Assembly (NCBI GenBank): GCA_035564555.1
Contig: DATMTS010000031.1
Span: 1 to 64,000 of the forward strand
Direction of reading: 5' to 3'
Length of the DNA: 64,000 nt
DNA from: DATMTS01 sp035564555
Lineage (GTDB): Bacteria; Actinomycetota; Actinomycetes; Actinomycetales; Microbacteriaceae
The translations under genes were made by a program, and so were the position numbers. The notes under the pieces were generated by a model, which saw nothing but the letters and a program-made list of their open reading frames with translations, was not told where the DNA came from and did no database searches. Numbering within the stretch: position 1 is the first letter of the stretch; every line of letters starts with the position of its first letter. Below are positions 25,621 to 34,893 of this stretch, one piece after another.

Positions 25621-25662
25621 GGCAGCCTTGAAATCACACGCGGAACCTGTTGTCGTCGAGGT

Positions 25663-26943
25663 ATGACCTCCTCGTCTCCTTCCCTGTTCATGCGTCTGGA
25701 AACGCGCGCCGTGCACGCTGGAATGGAAGGTCTGGCCGAGTCGGGCTCGCATGTTCCCCCCATCGACCTCTCCACCACCAACCCTTTGTCCGGCGTGCAG
25801 AGCGGCGGCGACTCATACGAGAACCTGGCAACGGGCGGAGTGCTTGAGCCGGGCGATTCGGCCGTTTACCAGAGGCTCTGGCAACCCGGAGTCGCACGCT
25901 TCGAGCAGGCGCTGGCCGAGTTGGAAGGCGCCGAAGAGGCCGTCGCCTTCGCCACCGGGATGGCCGCACTCAGCGCATGCCTGATGGCGCTCGTCGCGGC
26001 GGGCACGCCGCACGTGGTGGCAGTGCGCCCGCTCTACGGCGGAACCGACCATGTGCTCGCGACCGGCCTGCTCGGCACCAGGGTCACCTGGGCTGCGGCG
26101 CACGCGATCCGCGACGCGATCGAACCGGACACCGGGCTGGTCGTCGTGGAGACGCCCGCGAATCCGACGCTCGAACTCGTCGACATCGCCGACGTGGTGC
26201 GTCAGGCCGGCCCGGTGCCCGTGCTGGTCGACAACACGTTCGCCTCCCCCGTGCTGCAACGGCCCCTCGAACACGGCGCCACCCTGGTGCTGCACAGCGC
26301 CACCAAATATCTGGGCGGCCACGGCGATGTGATGGGCGGCGTGGTGGCGACGAACGACGAATGGGCGCGCAGGCTGCGCGGGTTGCGCGCGCTCACCGGC
26401 GGTCTGCTGCATCCGTTCGCCGCATATCTGCTGCACCGGGGGCTCCGCACCCTGCCGATCCGGGTGCGGGCGCAGCAGCAGACGGCGAGCATCCTCGCGG
26501 AACGCCTTCAGTCGCATCCCGCCGTGCGCCGGGTGCTCTACCCCGCCCTTCCCGGGCAGGACCCGCAGTCCCTGCTGGGCCGGCAGTTGGAAGGTCCGGG
26601 GTCGTTGATCTCGATCGACCTGGGCGACTACGACTCCGCCGTGCGGTTCGCCGAGGGCTGCCACCTGATCACGCACGCCGTGTCTCTCGGCGGGGTCGAC
26701 TCGCTCGTGCAGCATCCGGCATCCCTCACGCATCGTCCGGTCGAGGCAGGCGCCAAGCCGCACCCCGGCGTCGTACGTCTGTCGATCGGCCTGGAGCACG
26801 TCGACGACCTGACCGACGATCTGGTGGTGGCGCTGGACGCCGCGCGGAGGAGGCACGACCCACGGAAGACGACGAACACGCACGACCGGCGCACCAGGCC
26901 GAGTGCTGCGAGCAGGTCGTTGGCGTCCTCCGGGTCGATCTGA
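25663..26943 (+). CDS. Trans-sulfuration family PLP-dependent enzyme
   Basis: Cys/Met-metabolism family (cystathionine gamma-synthase, cystathionine gamma-lyase or methionine gamma-lyase type). 426 residues. PLP lysine in LHSATKYLGGHGDVMGGVV near residue 213, upstream DNTFASPVLQRP and ATGMAALSACLMAL blocks, and the C-terminal HPASLTHRP and RLSIGLEHVDDLTDDL. The last 35 residues (RRRHDPRKTTNTHDRRTRP...) are basic and low complexity, not typical of the family, and may be a read-on tail. ATG 25663 is the first start after the regulator's divergent region. The exact reaction cannot be fixed; divergent Lrp suggests amino-acid-responsive catabolism. Confidence 0.88.
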   Translation: MTSSSPSLFMRLETRAVHAGMEGLAESGSHVPPIDLSTTNPLSGVQSGGDSYENLATGGVLEPGDSAVYQRLWQPGVARFEQALAELEGAEEAVAFATGMAALSACLMALVAAGTPHVVAVRPLYGGTDHVLATGLLGTRVTWAAAHAIRDAIEPDTGLVVVETPANPTLELVDIADVVRQAGPVPVLVDNTFASPVLQRPLEHGATLVLHSATKYLGGHGDVMGGVVATNDEWARRLRGLRALTGGLLHPFAAYLLHRGLRTLPIRVRAQQQTASILAERLQSHPAVRRVLYPALPGQDPQSLLGRQLEGPGSLISIDLGDYDSAVRFAEGCHLITHAVSLGGVDSLVQHPASLTHRPVEAGAKPHPGVVRLSIGLEHVDDLTDDLVVALDAARRRHDPRKTTNTHDRRTRPSAASRSLASSGSI

Positions 26944-27018
26944 GCGACAGGCCTCCGGGCGTCGGGCTCGTCTCAGCCGGGTCGCCTCAACTCAACGGGG
27001 ATATCTCGACGAACGGTC

Positions 27019-28875
27019 TCAGCGGTGTCCGAGGCGTTTGCGCAACAGGTCGATGCGTGTCTGCAGTTGCGTCACGCTGGCCTGGGCGACCGCCGGCCCG
27101 CCACAGGCCGTGCGCAGTTCCGCGTGTACCAGCCCGTGCGGCTGTCCGGTGTTCTTTGCGTAGAGCCCGACCAGGCTGTTGAGCAGGCTGCGTTGTTCCT
27201 TGAGCGTGCGGTAGAGCGGCGCAGGCGGTCGATCGGTCGATTCCCCCTCGCGCGGCTCCGGTCGTGACGCCGCGCGTCTTGCCTGCCGGGCCTGCCGGTG
27301 CCGCAGCAGTTCGTGCACCTGGTCGGGCTCGAGCAACCCGGGAATGCCGATGAAGTCGAGCTCTTCCGCGCTGCCCGGCTCGGCGAACCCGCCGAACTCC
27401 GTTCCGTCGTAGACCACCCGGCCGAAGGTGGCATGCGAGTCGAGCGCCTCGAAGGCGAATTCGTCGGTCAGCGCCTCGGACGCCTTCTGCTCCCGGTTGG
27501 CGGCATCCATCAGGTCGTCGTCGAGGTTCTGCTCCTCGTCGCCGGTGCGCAGCCGGTCGAGGGCGTGGTCTCGTTCCAGCTCGAGGCGGTGGGCCAGCTC
27601 GGTGAGCGCGGGAACGTCGGGCAGGAACACCGACGCCGTCTCTCCGCGCCGTCTGGCGCGCACGAAGCGGCCCACGGCCTGGGCGAAGAACAACGGTGTG
27701 GCGGCGCTCGTGGCGTACACCCCGACGGCGAGCCGGGGCACGTCGACCCCCTCGGAGACCATGCGCACGGCCACCATCCACTTATCGGTGCTCTCGGCGA
27801 AGGCGGCGATGCGTTCGCTCGCCTCCTTTTCATCGGAGAGCACGACGGTGACCGGCCGCCCGCTGAGCCTCCGCAGGATGTCCGCATAGGCGCGCGCCAT
27901 GGTGCGGTCGGTGGCGATCACCAGGCCGCCGGCATCCGGAATCGCCTGGCGCACCTCGTCGAGGCGACGATCGGCCGCGCTGAGCACGGCCGGTATCCAC
28001 TCGCCCTTCGCGTCGAGCGCGGTGCGCCAGGCCTGCGCGGTGATGTCCTTCGTGTTGCCTTCCCCGAGACGCGCCTCCATCTGCTCGCCTTCCGAGGTGC
28101 GCCAGCGCATGTGGCCCGCGTAGACCATGAACATCACGGGTCGCACGACGCCGTCTTCCAGAGCGCGGCCGTAGCCGTATGCGTAGTCGGTGCGCGAGGT
28201 GCGGATGCCCTGCTGATCGGGAAGATAGGTGACGAACGGAATCGGAGCGGTATCGGAACGGAACGGCGTGCCGGTCAGCCCCAGACGTCGGGTGGCCGGT
28301 TCGAACGCATCCCGGATGGCGTCGCCCCAGCTCAGCGCGTCGCCGCCGTGATGGACCTCGTCGAGGATGACCAGGGTGCGGTACGACTCGGTGATCTCGC
28401 GGTGCAGGCTCGCACGTGCGGCGACCTGCGCGTACGTGACCGCGACACCGCGGTAGTGTCTGCCGTACCGGCCGTCCGCATTGCGGAACGTCGGATCGAG
28501 CCGCAGGCCGACGCGCTCGGCAGCCTCTGCCCACTGCCGTTTCAAGTGTTCGGTCGGCGCGACGACGGTGACGCGCTCGACGACGCGCCGGGCCAGGAGC
28601 TCGACGGCGAGGCGCAGCGCGAAGGTCGTCTTTCCGGCACCCGGCGTCGCGGCGGCGAGGAAGTCTCGCGGTTCGTTCGCGAAGTACGCATCGAGTGCCT
28701 CGGCCTGCCAGGCGCGCAGTTTGCCGGCCGTTCCGCGAGCCGCCCGCTCCGGGAATGCCGGCGAGAGATGTTCGACGGCGAAGGTGCCGATCGGGGGCCT
28801 GACCGCGCCCCCCGAAGGCTCACCGGATGCCGGCGCAAATGCCTGCGCAGTGTCGTCGGGAATCGCGTTGCTCAC
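27019..28875 (-). CDS. DEAD/DEAH-box (SF2) helicase
   Basis: 618 residues from GTG 28875. Q/lead region KLRAWQAEALDAYF, Walker A AATPGAGKTTFALRL near 75-90, VVAPTEHLKRQWAEAA (Ia), LVILDEVHHGGDA (DEVH box), GLTGTPFRSD (motif III), RMVSEGVDVPRLAVGVYA and QAVGRFVRARRRGE (motif VI). The C-terminal 200 residues are charged and helical, with RQARQARRAASRPE, and end in a leucine-rich coiled stretch. Related to the XPB/type III restriction helicase group of actinobacteria; a repair role is plausible. Start: TTG 28884 lies inside the TACAGT -10, so GTG 28875 (8 bases downstream, leaderless) is chosen. Confidence 0.9.
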   Translation of the reverse strand: MSNAIPDDTAQAFAPASGEPSGGAVRPPIGTFAVEHLSPAFPERAARGTAGKLRAWQAEALDAYFANEPRDFLAAATPGAGKTTFALRLAVELLARRVVERVTVVAPTEHLKRQWAEAAERVGLRLDPTFRNADGRYGRHYRGVAVTYAQVAARASLHREITESYRTLVILDEVHHGGDALSWGDAIRDAFEPATRRLGLTGTPFRSDTAPIPFVTYLPDQQGIRTSRTDYAYGYGRALEDGVVRPVMFMVYAGHMRWRTSEGEQMEARLGEGNTKDITAQAWRTALDAKGEWIPAVLSAADRRLDEVRQAIPDAGGLVIATDRTMARAYADILRRLSGRPVTVVLSDEKEASERIAAFAESTDKWMVAVRMVSEGVDVPRLAVGVYATSAATPLFFAQAVGRFVRARRRGETASVFLPDVPALTELAHRLELERDHALDRLRTGDEEQNLDDDLMDAANREQKASEALTDEFAFEALDSHATFGRVVYDGTEFGGFAEPGSAEELDFIGIPGLLEPDQVHELLRHRQARQARRAASRPEPREGESTDRPPAPLYRTLKEQRSLLNSLVGLYAKNTGQPHGLVHAELRTACGGPAVAQASVTQLQTRIDLLRKRLGHR

Positions 28876-28883
28876 TTGACACA

Positions 28884-28906
28884 ACTGTACCGGGGACCAC
28901 CGACCC
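28884..28906 (-). promoter_or_regulatory. RecA-NDp-like (PafBC-type) promoter of the helicase gene
   Basis: Minus strand: GGGTCGGTG (28906-28898), eight bases GTCCCCGG, then TACAGT (28889-28884). Seven of nine positions match TTGTCRGTG with the core GTCGGTG intact, and the N8-TANNNT spacing is exact. Confidence 0.55.
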
Positions 28907-28951
28907 GACCGGTGGCCGACCTACGGGTGCGCACCGCTGCAGAATGGAGGG

Positions 28952-29743
28952 ATGACGGCACAGCACCCGTGGTCGCGCTACGTCGCGATCGGCGACTCGT
29001 TCACGGAGGGGATCGGCGATCCGGAGCCCGGCAGCCCCGGCGGGCACCGTGGCTGGGCCGACCGCGTCGCCGAGGTGCTCGGCAGCAAGACCGACGACTT
29101 CGCCTACGCCAATCTCGCCGTGCGGGGAAAGCTCATCCAGCAGATCGTCGATCAGCAGCTCGAGGCCGCTCTGGCGCTGCGGCCCGATCTGATCACCATC
29201 TCCGCCGGCGGCAACGACGTCATCCGGCCGGGCACCGACCCGGATGACATCGCAGCGGTCTTCGAGACGGCGATCAAGCGGCTGAGTGCAAGCGGCGCGA
29301 CGATCGTGGTGTTCACCGGCGTCGACGTCGGCTTCTCCCCGGTGTTCCGCGGCATCCGGGGCAAGGTGGCGATCTACAACGAGAACGTTCGCCGCATCGC
29401 GGTGAAATACGACTGCATCGTCGCGGACCAATGGGCCTTGACCGAGATCCAGGATCAGCGCATGTGGGCACCGGACCGGCTGCATCTTGCTGCGCTCGGC
29501 CATCACACGGTGGCCCGCATGGTGCTCGACGCTCTCGGGGTGCCGAACGACCTGCAGCCGCTCGCGCCCGAGCCGCTGCCGCCACGCACCTGGCGCCAGG
29601 CGCGGGTGGAGGATCTGTCCTGGGCGCGCGAGTATCTGATGCCGTGGGTGATCAGACGCATCAGGCACCAGTCCTCCGGCGACAGCATTTCGGCGAAACG
29701 CCCGGATGCCCTGCCCCTGCCGGTTCGCAACCCGGGCCCGTGA
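28952..29743 (+). CDS. SGNH/GDSL hydrolase
   Basis: Serine esterase-fold hydrolase, probably cytoplasmic as no signal peptide is visible. 263 residues. Block I GDSFTEG at 14-20 with nucleophile S16, block II Gly in ANLAVRGKL, block III SAGGNDV near 88, block V DRLHLAALGH near 180 with the catalytic Asp-His pair. The C-terminus is basic and Pro-rich. ATG 28952 has GGAGGG directly upstream and a CAGAAT hexamer (28940-28945) 6 bases away, so both leadered and leaderless modes fit. Divergent from the helicase. Substrate unknown. Confidence 0.92.
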   Translation: MTAQHPWSRYVAIGDSFTEGIGDPEPGSPGGHRGWADRVAEVLGSKTDDFAYANLAVRGKLIQQIVDQQLEAALALRPDLITISAGGNDVIRPGTDPDDIAAVFETAIKRLSASGATIVVFTGVDVGFSPVFRGIRGKVAIYNENVRRIAVKYDCIVADQWALTEIQDQRMWAPDRLHLAALGHHTVARMVLDALGVPNDLQPLAPEPLPPRTWRQARVEDLSWAREYLMPWVIRRIRHQSSGDSISAKRPDALPLPVRNPGP

Positions 29744-29764
29744 CGAGGAGCGACTGGTTTCGGC

Positions 29765-30205
29765 TCAGCCGTCGGTACGCGCCTCGGCCCGGTATGCGAG
29801 CCTGCGCAACGCCTCCCGGTTGCGCGCACGCCCCAGCGCATCGCGCACGAGACGCGGGATGAGCCGGGCCGGCCCGGCGGTCGCGTCCTCCGTCATTCGC
29901 ACGACGCAGCCGCGGGCGTGAGGTTGAACGTCGATGTGCACCTGAGCGACTCCGACCGCCCTGCCGTGCGCCTGCAGCACGAGCCGTCTGGGTGCTTCCC
30001 AGGCGAGCGACCGGGTCACATCGTCGATCACGAGGGGCCAGAGACCGAACGAGTGATGCAGGGCGGCACCGGGTTCCGGCCAGTTCGCGCTGACCGCCCG
30101 GATGCGCGAGGTTCCCACCACCCACGTACTGTATGACCAGCCGTCCGCGAGCACCTCGAAGAGGCGCTCGGGCGTTACGTGCACGAGACGATAGTTGACG
30201 GACAT
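29765..30205 (-). CDS. SRPBCC (START-fold) family protein
   Basis: 146 residues. Pattern RLVHVTPERLFEVLADGWSYSTWVVGTSRIRAV at the start and PGAALHHSFGLWPLVIDD, then VHIDVQPHARGCVVRMTEDAT, typical of polyketide cyclase/dehydrase-type lipid-binding folds with a helix-grip pocket. No catalytic residue can be named. ATG 30205 has AAAGGGA 11-17 bases upstream. It follows the FAD oxidoreductase by 24 bases on the same strand, so the two probably act together on a hydrophobic substrate. Confidence 0.88.
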   Translation of the reverse strand: MSVNYRLVHVTPERLFEVLADGWSYSTWVVGTSRIRAVSANWPEPGAALHHSFGLWPLVIDDVTRSLAWEAPRRLVLQAHGRAVGVAQVHIDVQPHARGCVVRMTEDATAGPARLIPRLVRDALGRARNREALRRLAYRAEARTDG

Positions 30206-30229
30206 GGATCAGGCATCCCTTTCAGCTGG

Positions 30230-31681
30230 CTACGGTTTCGGACTCAGGTCGGGGGCATCGACGATCCCCAGTTCACGAGAGAGCGCCCTGCGGGCGGCGA
30301 GCCAGCCGCACTGACCATGCACCCCTGGCCCGGGAACCGTGGATGCTGAGCAGAGGTAGGTGCCGGGCCGCGGAGTGTCCCACGGATGCGCGCCGAGCCG
30401 CGGACGGGCAACGAGTTGCCACGCCGAAACGTCGCCGGCCGCGATGTCGCCTCCGACGTCGTTGAGCTCCACCTCGGCCAGGCGTCGCGCCGAGAACGAG
30501 GAGCTCGCCACGATCGTGTCCCGGAATCCCGGGGCGAAGCGTTCGATGCGCGCCGCGATCGGCTCGGTCGGATCCGCGGTGGACCCAGAAGGCACGTGTG
30601 AATACGCCCAGAGGATGTGCCGACCCTTCGGCGCTCTCGTGGCATCCAGCACCGTGGGCTGACACGTCAGCACGTACGATTGAGCCGCATGCCTGCCAGA
30701 AGCGACGGCGGCCTCCGCGCTCACGATGTCGTCCCGGGTTCCGCCGACGTGCACCGTGACCGCCTGCGAAAGCCGTTCGTCTCGCCACGGAACGGGCTCG
30801 GAGAGCACGAAGTCGGCTTTCGCCGCGGCATTGCCGTACCGGAACCGGCGCATCCGCCGACGGAACAAAACCGGCAGCGACCCGTCGTCCATCTCGGTGA
30901 ACGCTCGGGGGGTCACATCGAGCATGGTGATCAGCGCCGGCGGCAGCTCCGAGAGGCGCCGCACCCGCACTCCCGTCTCGATGCGTCCCCCGTGGCGCAG
31001 CAGGTCATCGGCCATCGCCCGGCTGATGGCGGCGCTGCCGCCCCGCGGTATCGGCCAGCCCGGGCCATGTGCCAGTGCAGCCAAGGCCAGGCCCGCCGCC
31101 GCCGTGCCGATGCTCGGCATGCGCTGGATGGTGTGCGCGAAGACGCCGGTCAGAAGCGCAGGCGCGTCCGTCTCGCGGAAGACGCGATTCCAGGCCGGCG
31201 TGCCGTGCCGCAGCACGCGCGGTGCGTACGCGGCCGCCGTCAGCGGTCGCGAAGGTACGGGCAGCATCGGATGCCCGATGAAGTCGGCCAGGCGGGTCGG
31301 GTCGTCGACGAACGGCCGGAACAAACGCGCCCAGGCCGCTGCATCGATGCCCAGGCCGTCGGCCGTTCTGGAGAGGTCCCGGTATGCGATCGCCGCTCGC
31401 TGGGGCGTGATCGGCTGCGCATACGAGATCTCCGGTGTCAGTAGTTCGACCCGGGAGCTCAGACCGAACCGGCGGAAGAATTCACTCGTGACGGCCAGCG
31501 GGTGAACGGCCGAGCATACGTCATGCCACGCCCCAGGTTCGGTCAACTCGAGCGTGGATGCTCCGCCGCCGATGTGGTCGCTGCGTTCCAACACCGTGAC
31601 CGCGAGCCCCGCACGGGCAAGGGTGACCGCTGCGGCCAGTCCATTCGGGCCGGACCCCACGACGACGGCATCGAATCTCAC
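30230..31681 (-). CDS. Phytoene desaturase-like FAD-dependent oxidoreductase
   Basis: 483 residues, flavin amine-oxidase/CrtI superfamily of the PYROXD2-like group. N-terminal dinucleotide motif VVVGSGPNGLAAAVTLARAGLAVTVLERSDHIGGGA at 5-40, substrate-domain middle, and the C-terminal FAD-binding block PGTYLCSASTVPGPGVHGQCGWLAARRAL near 440. It is not embedded in a carotenoid cluster, so a carotenoid role is not implied. GTG 31681 follows TAACCT (31689-31694) by 7 bases, a leaderless arrangement. Pairs with the SRPBCC gene downstream. Confidence 0.88.
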   Translation of the reverse strand: MRFDAVVVGSGPNGLAAAVTLARAGLAVTVLERSDHIGGGASTLELTEPGAWHDVCSAVHPLAVTSEFFRRFGLSSRVELLTPEISYAQPITPQRAAIAYRDLSRTADGLGIDAAAWARLFRPFVDDPTRLADFIGHPMLPVPSRPLTAAAYAPRVLRHGTPAWNRVFRETDAPALLTGVFAHTIQRMPSIGTAAAGLALAALAHGPGWPIPRGGSAAISRAMADDLLRHGGRIETGVRVRRLSELPPALITMLDVTPRAFTEMDDGSLPVLFRRRMRRFRYGNAAAKADFVLSEPVPWRDERLSQAVTVHVGGTRDDIVSAEAAVASGRHAAQSYVLTCQPTVLDATRAPKGRHILWAYSHVPSGSTADPTEPIAARIERFAPGFRDTIVASSSFSARRLAEVELNDVGGDIAAGDVSAWQLVARPRLGAHPWDTPRPGTYLCSASTVPGPGVHGQCGWLAARRALSRELGIVDAPDLSPKP

Positions 31682-31747
31682 CGTACCCAGGTTACGTGCG
31701 GCCTCGCCGGGGGGGTAAGGCCTTGACAGGCTCGGCGCCGGAACCGG

Positions 31748-33034
31748 CTACAGGAACAGATCCAGCGGGTGGGACAGGCGCCAGCCGAGGCCCGGGTCGT
31801 CGATGGGTTCGGTGACGGTGAGGGTGCGGGTGACCGAGCTGCCGCCGGAGCTGAAGGTCACGGTTCCGAGGTCATCGCCGGGACGGGCGACCTGCAGGGA
31901 TCTGCTGCGCACCGTCACCGAGATCGGCGCGTCGGAGAACACCGGCATGGTCGCCGGCGCCGTGGTGGTGAGGGTCGCGCGCTTGCCCCACGCCGTCGTG
32001 TAACTGCCGAGCGTCGTCGACGGGCCGGCCAGGGTCACCGACCGGTACGCGGAGGTGATGCTGGTCACCAGTTTCGGCACCGCCGTCCACAGGTCGCCGT
32101 ACTGCGGAGCCCCGAGTACGACCCCGACGACGGTGAAGGTGCGGCCGCCCAGGGTTGTACGGGCCGAGAACAGCAGGCAATGACCGGCTTGGTCGGTCCA
32201 GCCGGTCTTCACGCCGTCGATTCCCGCGACACCGAGCACCTTGTTGCCGTTGTGCACCGTGCCGGCACCGGGCAGGGCGGCGACCTTGGTCGCGACGATG
32301 GCGGAGAGCACGGGGTCGGCCAGCACGAGCTTGCCGATGCCCACGAGGTCGGCGGGCGAGGCGACCGATCCGGGGTCGAGCCCCGAGGCATCCGTCACCC
32401 GGGTGTGGCTGAAGCCGTGCGCCGTCAGCCAGGTCTTCGTCGCGCTGAGGAACGCGGAGGTGGAGCCGAACGCCCAGATGGCCAGCGAGCGGGCGTAGTT
32501 GTTCGCGCTCGGCAGCAGCATCGCGGTGAGCGCTTGCCGCTCCGTCAGGCGGTCGCCCGCCGCGACCGGGGCCCAGGAGCCGTCCTCCGCCCAGACCTGC
32601 TGCAGGATCTTCACGTCGGCTTGGGTGAAGGTGATGGTCGGGCCGTTCCGGCCGGCTGGAACGGGCTTCTTCTGCAGCACGACGAGCGCGGTGATCGTCT
32701 TGGTCATGCTCGCCATCGGCACGGATGCCGCGCTGCCGTGCTGGGCGATCAGACCGGAGGTGCCGATCGCGGAAACGGCTCCGCTCCCCCACGAAGGCCA
32801 CGCCGGCTGCACCTTCGGCTGCTCGATCGTATGTTGTACCGCGGCAGCGGCCGCGGAGGGCAATGGTGCGACAGAGGCGACGAACACGTAGAGCAGGGTG
32901 AGCATCGCGAGGCCGAGCGATCCGAAGACGAACAGGCGCCTGCGACGGAAGGTGCGGCGCCGAATGGCCGCGACGGAGGCATCCGATCGGCTCGCCCGGG
33001 CGTGCTCGGCGAGTGGAGGGACGCGGGTGGGCAC
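31748..33034 (-). CDS. D-alanyl-D-alanine carboxypeptidase, membrane-anchored (peptidase S11)
   Basis: Penicillin-binding protein that trims peptidoglycan stem peptides. 428 residues. Cytoplasmic basic N-terminus (IRRRTFRRRR), one membrane anchor near 34-58, then the catalytic domain with SxxK at S109-K112 (SMTK), SxN at S176-N178 (SAN) and KTG at 276-278 (VKTGWT). C-terminal beta domain to the end. GTG 33034 follows TATCAT (33041-33046) by exactly 6 bases; the frame is open far upstream but overlaps the methyltransferase gene and is not coding there. Length and order of motifs are normal. Confidence 0.93.
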   Translation of the reverse strand: MPTRVPPLAEHARASRSDASVAAIRRRTFRRRRLFVFGSLGLAMLTLLYVFVASVAPLPSAAAAAVQHTIEQPKVQPAWPSWGSGAVSAIGTSGLIAQHGSAASVPMASMTKTITALVVLQKKPVPAGRNGPTITFTQADVKILQQVWAEDGSWAPVAAGDRLTERQALTAMLLPSANNYARSLAIWAFGSTSAFLSATKTWLTAHGFSHTRVTDASGLDPGSVASPADLVGIGKLVLADPVLSAIVATKVAALPGAGTVHNGNKVLGVAGIDGVKTGWTDQAGHCLLFSARTTLGGRTFTVVGVVLGAPQYGDLWTAVPKLVTSITSAYRSVTLAGPSTTLGSYTTAWGKRATLTTTAPATMPVFSDAPISVTVRSRSLQVARPGDDLGTVTFSSGGSSVTRTLTVTEPIDDPGLGWRLSHPLDLFL

Positions 33035-33120
33035 CCTGCCATGATAAGCACCGAACCGTATGCGCCGGCTGGGCCGGCTGCCGCCGCTGTCGTCGCCCGA
33101 TGCCGCAGCCGGGTGTGGTT

Positions 33121-33927
33121 CTACCGCTTGCGTAGCGCGTACAGCGCGACCGCGCTCGCCGAGGCGACGTTGAGAGAGTCGACCCCGTGCAGCATCGGGA
33201 TGGTCAGCACCGTGTCTGCGGCCGCTAGAGCATGCCGGCTGAGCCCGTCGCCTTCGGCACCGAGCACCAGCGCGATGCGTTCGGGAGCCGCGGCGGCGAA
33301 CTCGTCGAGGGTGACGGCATCGTCGTCGAGTGCGAGCGCAGCGATCGTGAACCCGGCGGCATGCAACGATCCCGCGGCCTCGATCCACCGCGGAAGGCGG
33401 GTCCACGGTACCTGCAGCACCGTTCCCATGCTCACCCGAACGCTGCGCCGGTACAGCGGGTCGGCGCACTGCGGCGTGACGAGCACGGCGTCGGCGCCGA
33501 GCCCGGCGACGGAGCGGAAGATCGCCCCGACGTTGGTGTGGTCGACGATGTCTTCGAGCACGACGACCAGCCTGGCGTCCCGCAGTACCTCGGCCACCGC
33601 CGGCAGAGCCGGCCGATGCATCGCGGCGAGTGCTCCGCGGTGCAGGTGATAGCCGGTCAGTTGCTGAAGCACCTCCGCATCGCCGACGAAGACGGGCAGG
33701 TCGTCGAACCCGGCCAGCATCGGTTCGACGTCGGCGAGCCAACGCTCCTCGAGCAACACTGATCGAGGCACGTGGCCGGCGTCGATGGCCCGGGCGATCA
33801 CCTTAGCCGACTCGGCGATGTACAGGCCGCCCGCCGGTTCGCTGACCCGCCGCAGCGCGACATCGGTCAGTCGAGAGAAGTCGTCGAGTCCGGGCAGGTC
33901 GAGCGAGTCGATCGGAGTGATGCGCAC
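33121..33927 (-). CDS. SpoU/TrmH-family RNA 2'-O-methyltransferase
   Basis: 268 residues. An N-terminal substrate-binding domain (LYIAESAKVIARAI) precedes the knotted SPOUT domain: VVVLEDIVDHTNVGAIFRSVAGLGADAVLVT near 122-150 (motif 1, Asn and Arg), then LVLGAEGDGLSRHAL (motif 2) and IPMLHGVDSLNVASASAVALYALRK (motif 3) at the C-terminus. Modifies rRNA or tRNA ribose; target unknown. GTG 33927 follows CAGTCT (33934-33939) by 6 bases. Confidence 0.93.
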   Translation of the reverse strand: MRITPIDSLDLPGLDDFSRLTDVALRRVSEPAGGLYIAESAKVIARAIDAGHVPRSVLLEERWLADVEPMLAGFDDLPVFVGDAEVLQQLTGYHLHRGALAAMHRPALPAVAEVLRDARLVVVLEDIVDHTNVGAIFRSVAGLGADAVLVTPQCADPLYRRSVRVSMGTVLQVPWTRLPRWIEAAGSLHAAGFTIAALALDDDAVTLDEFAAAAPERIALVLGAEGDGLSRHALAAADTVLTIPMLHGVDSLNVASASAVALYALRKR

Positions 33928-34004
33928 CCGTCAAGACTGCCAGTCGGCGGAAACAATTCGGAAAAGAACGACGTTTAGACTCGCGGTGAGGCGAAGGAGG
34001 CGCG

Positions 34005-34853
34005 ATGGCCACGGCTACCATGCCCGACACGCAACTGGAGCGCGTGTTCGAGGTGCTCTCCGTGCCGCGCATCGTCGCGTTGACCGGTGCCGGCATCAGC
34101 ACCGATTCCGGTATCCCCGACTACCGCGGCGCGGGCACGCCCACGCGCAAGCCGATGAGCATCCAGCAGTTCCTGGGCGACTCGGAGGCGCGCAAGCGGT
34201 ACTGGGCGGGAAGCCATCTGGGCTGGGAGCGCTTCCGTGCGGCCGAGCCGAACGCGGGGCACCGGGCACTCGCGCGACTCGAGGATGCCGGCATCCTCAC
34301 CGGGGTCGTCACCCAGAACGTCGACGGCCTGCACCTGCGTGCCGGGTCCCGTCGTGTCGTCCCCTTACACGGCAGCATGGACCAGGTGCTGTGCCTGGAC
34401 TGCGGCCAGGTGTTCGCTCGGGCCGATATCGCCGACCGCATCGATTCCGCCAATCGATGGCTGATGCGTCCCGACTCGGTCGTTATCGCCCCGGATGGCG
34501 ACGCCGAAGTAGCGGACGTGTCGCCGATGAGCGTGCCCGCCTGCACGGTGTGCGGTGGCCGGCTCAAACCCGACGTCGTGTTCTTCGGCGAGTTCGTGCC
34601 GGTCGAGCGTTTCGCCGAGGCACGGGCGCTCGTGGACAACGCGGACGCACTGCTCGTCGCCGGTTCCTCACTCACGGTGAACTCCGGAATCCGACTGGTG
34701 GAGCAGGCGCGCAGGCGGCGGATCCCGATCGTCGTGATCAATCGGGGCGCGACCAAGGGCGACACCCGCGCCACCGTTAAGCTGGATGCCGGCACCTCGC
34801 CGACTCTGGTCGCGCTCGCCGATCGGCTGATCGCCGACCGATCGGACGGTTGA
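34005..34853 (+). CDS. Sir2-family NAD-dependent protein deacylase
   Basis: 282 residues. NAD motif TGAGISTDSGIPDYRG at 27-42, TQNVDGLH at 103-110, catalytic His122 in LHGSMD, and two zinc-binding pairs C130/C133 (CLDC) and C180/C183 (CTVC) around a small domain; GSSLTVNSG near 235 completes the Rossmann fold. Removes acyl groups from lysines using NAD. The zinc module shows an insertion-rich 46-residue spacing. ATG 34005 has GAAGGAGG 5 bases upstream; TAGACT at 33976-33981 is the likely -10. Confidence 0.94.
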   Translation: MATATMPDTQLERVFEVLSVPRIVALTGAGISTDSGIPDYRGAGTPTRKPMSIQQFLGDSEARKRYWAGSHLGWERFRAAEPNAGHRALARLEDAGILTGVVTQNVDGLHLRAGSRRVVPLHGSMDQVLCLDCGQVFARADIADRIDSANRWLMRPDSVVIAPDGDAEVADVSPMSVPACTVCGGRLKPDVVFFGEFVPVERFAEARALVDNADALLVAGSSLTVNSGIRLVEQARRRRIPIVVINRGATKGDTRATVKLDAGTSPTLVALADRLIADRSDG

Positions 34854-34893
34854 GCAGAGGCACGCCTTCGGATTCGGCAGGAAAGGCGCACGA

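Noticed and set aside
33035..33742. Long upstream extension of the D-Ala-D-Ala carboxypeptidase frame
   Set aside because: It lies antiparallel-frame within the TrmH-family gene on the same strand and lacks a signal or domain; the membrane anchor follows GTG 33034 normally.
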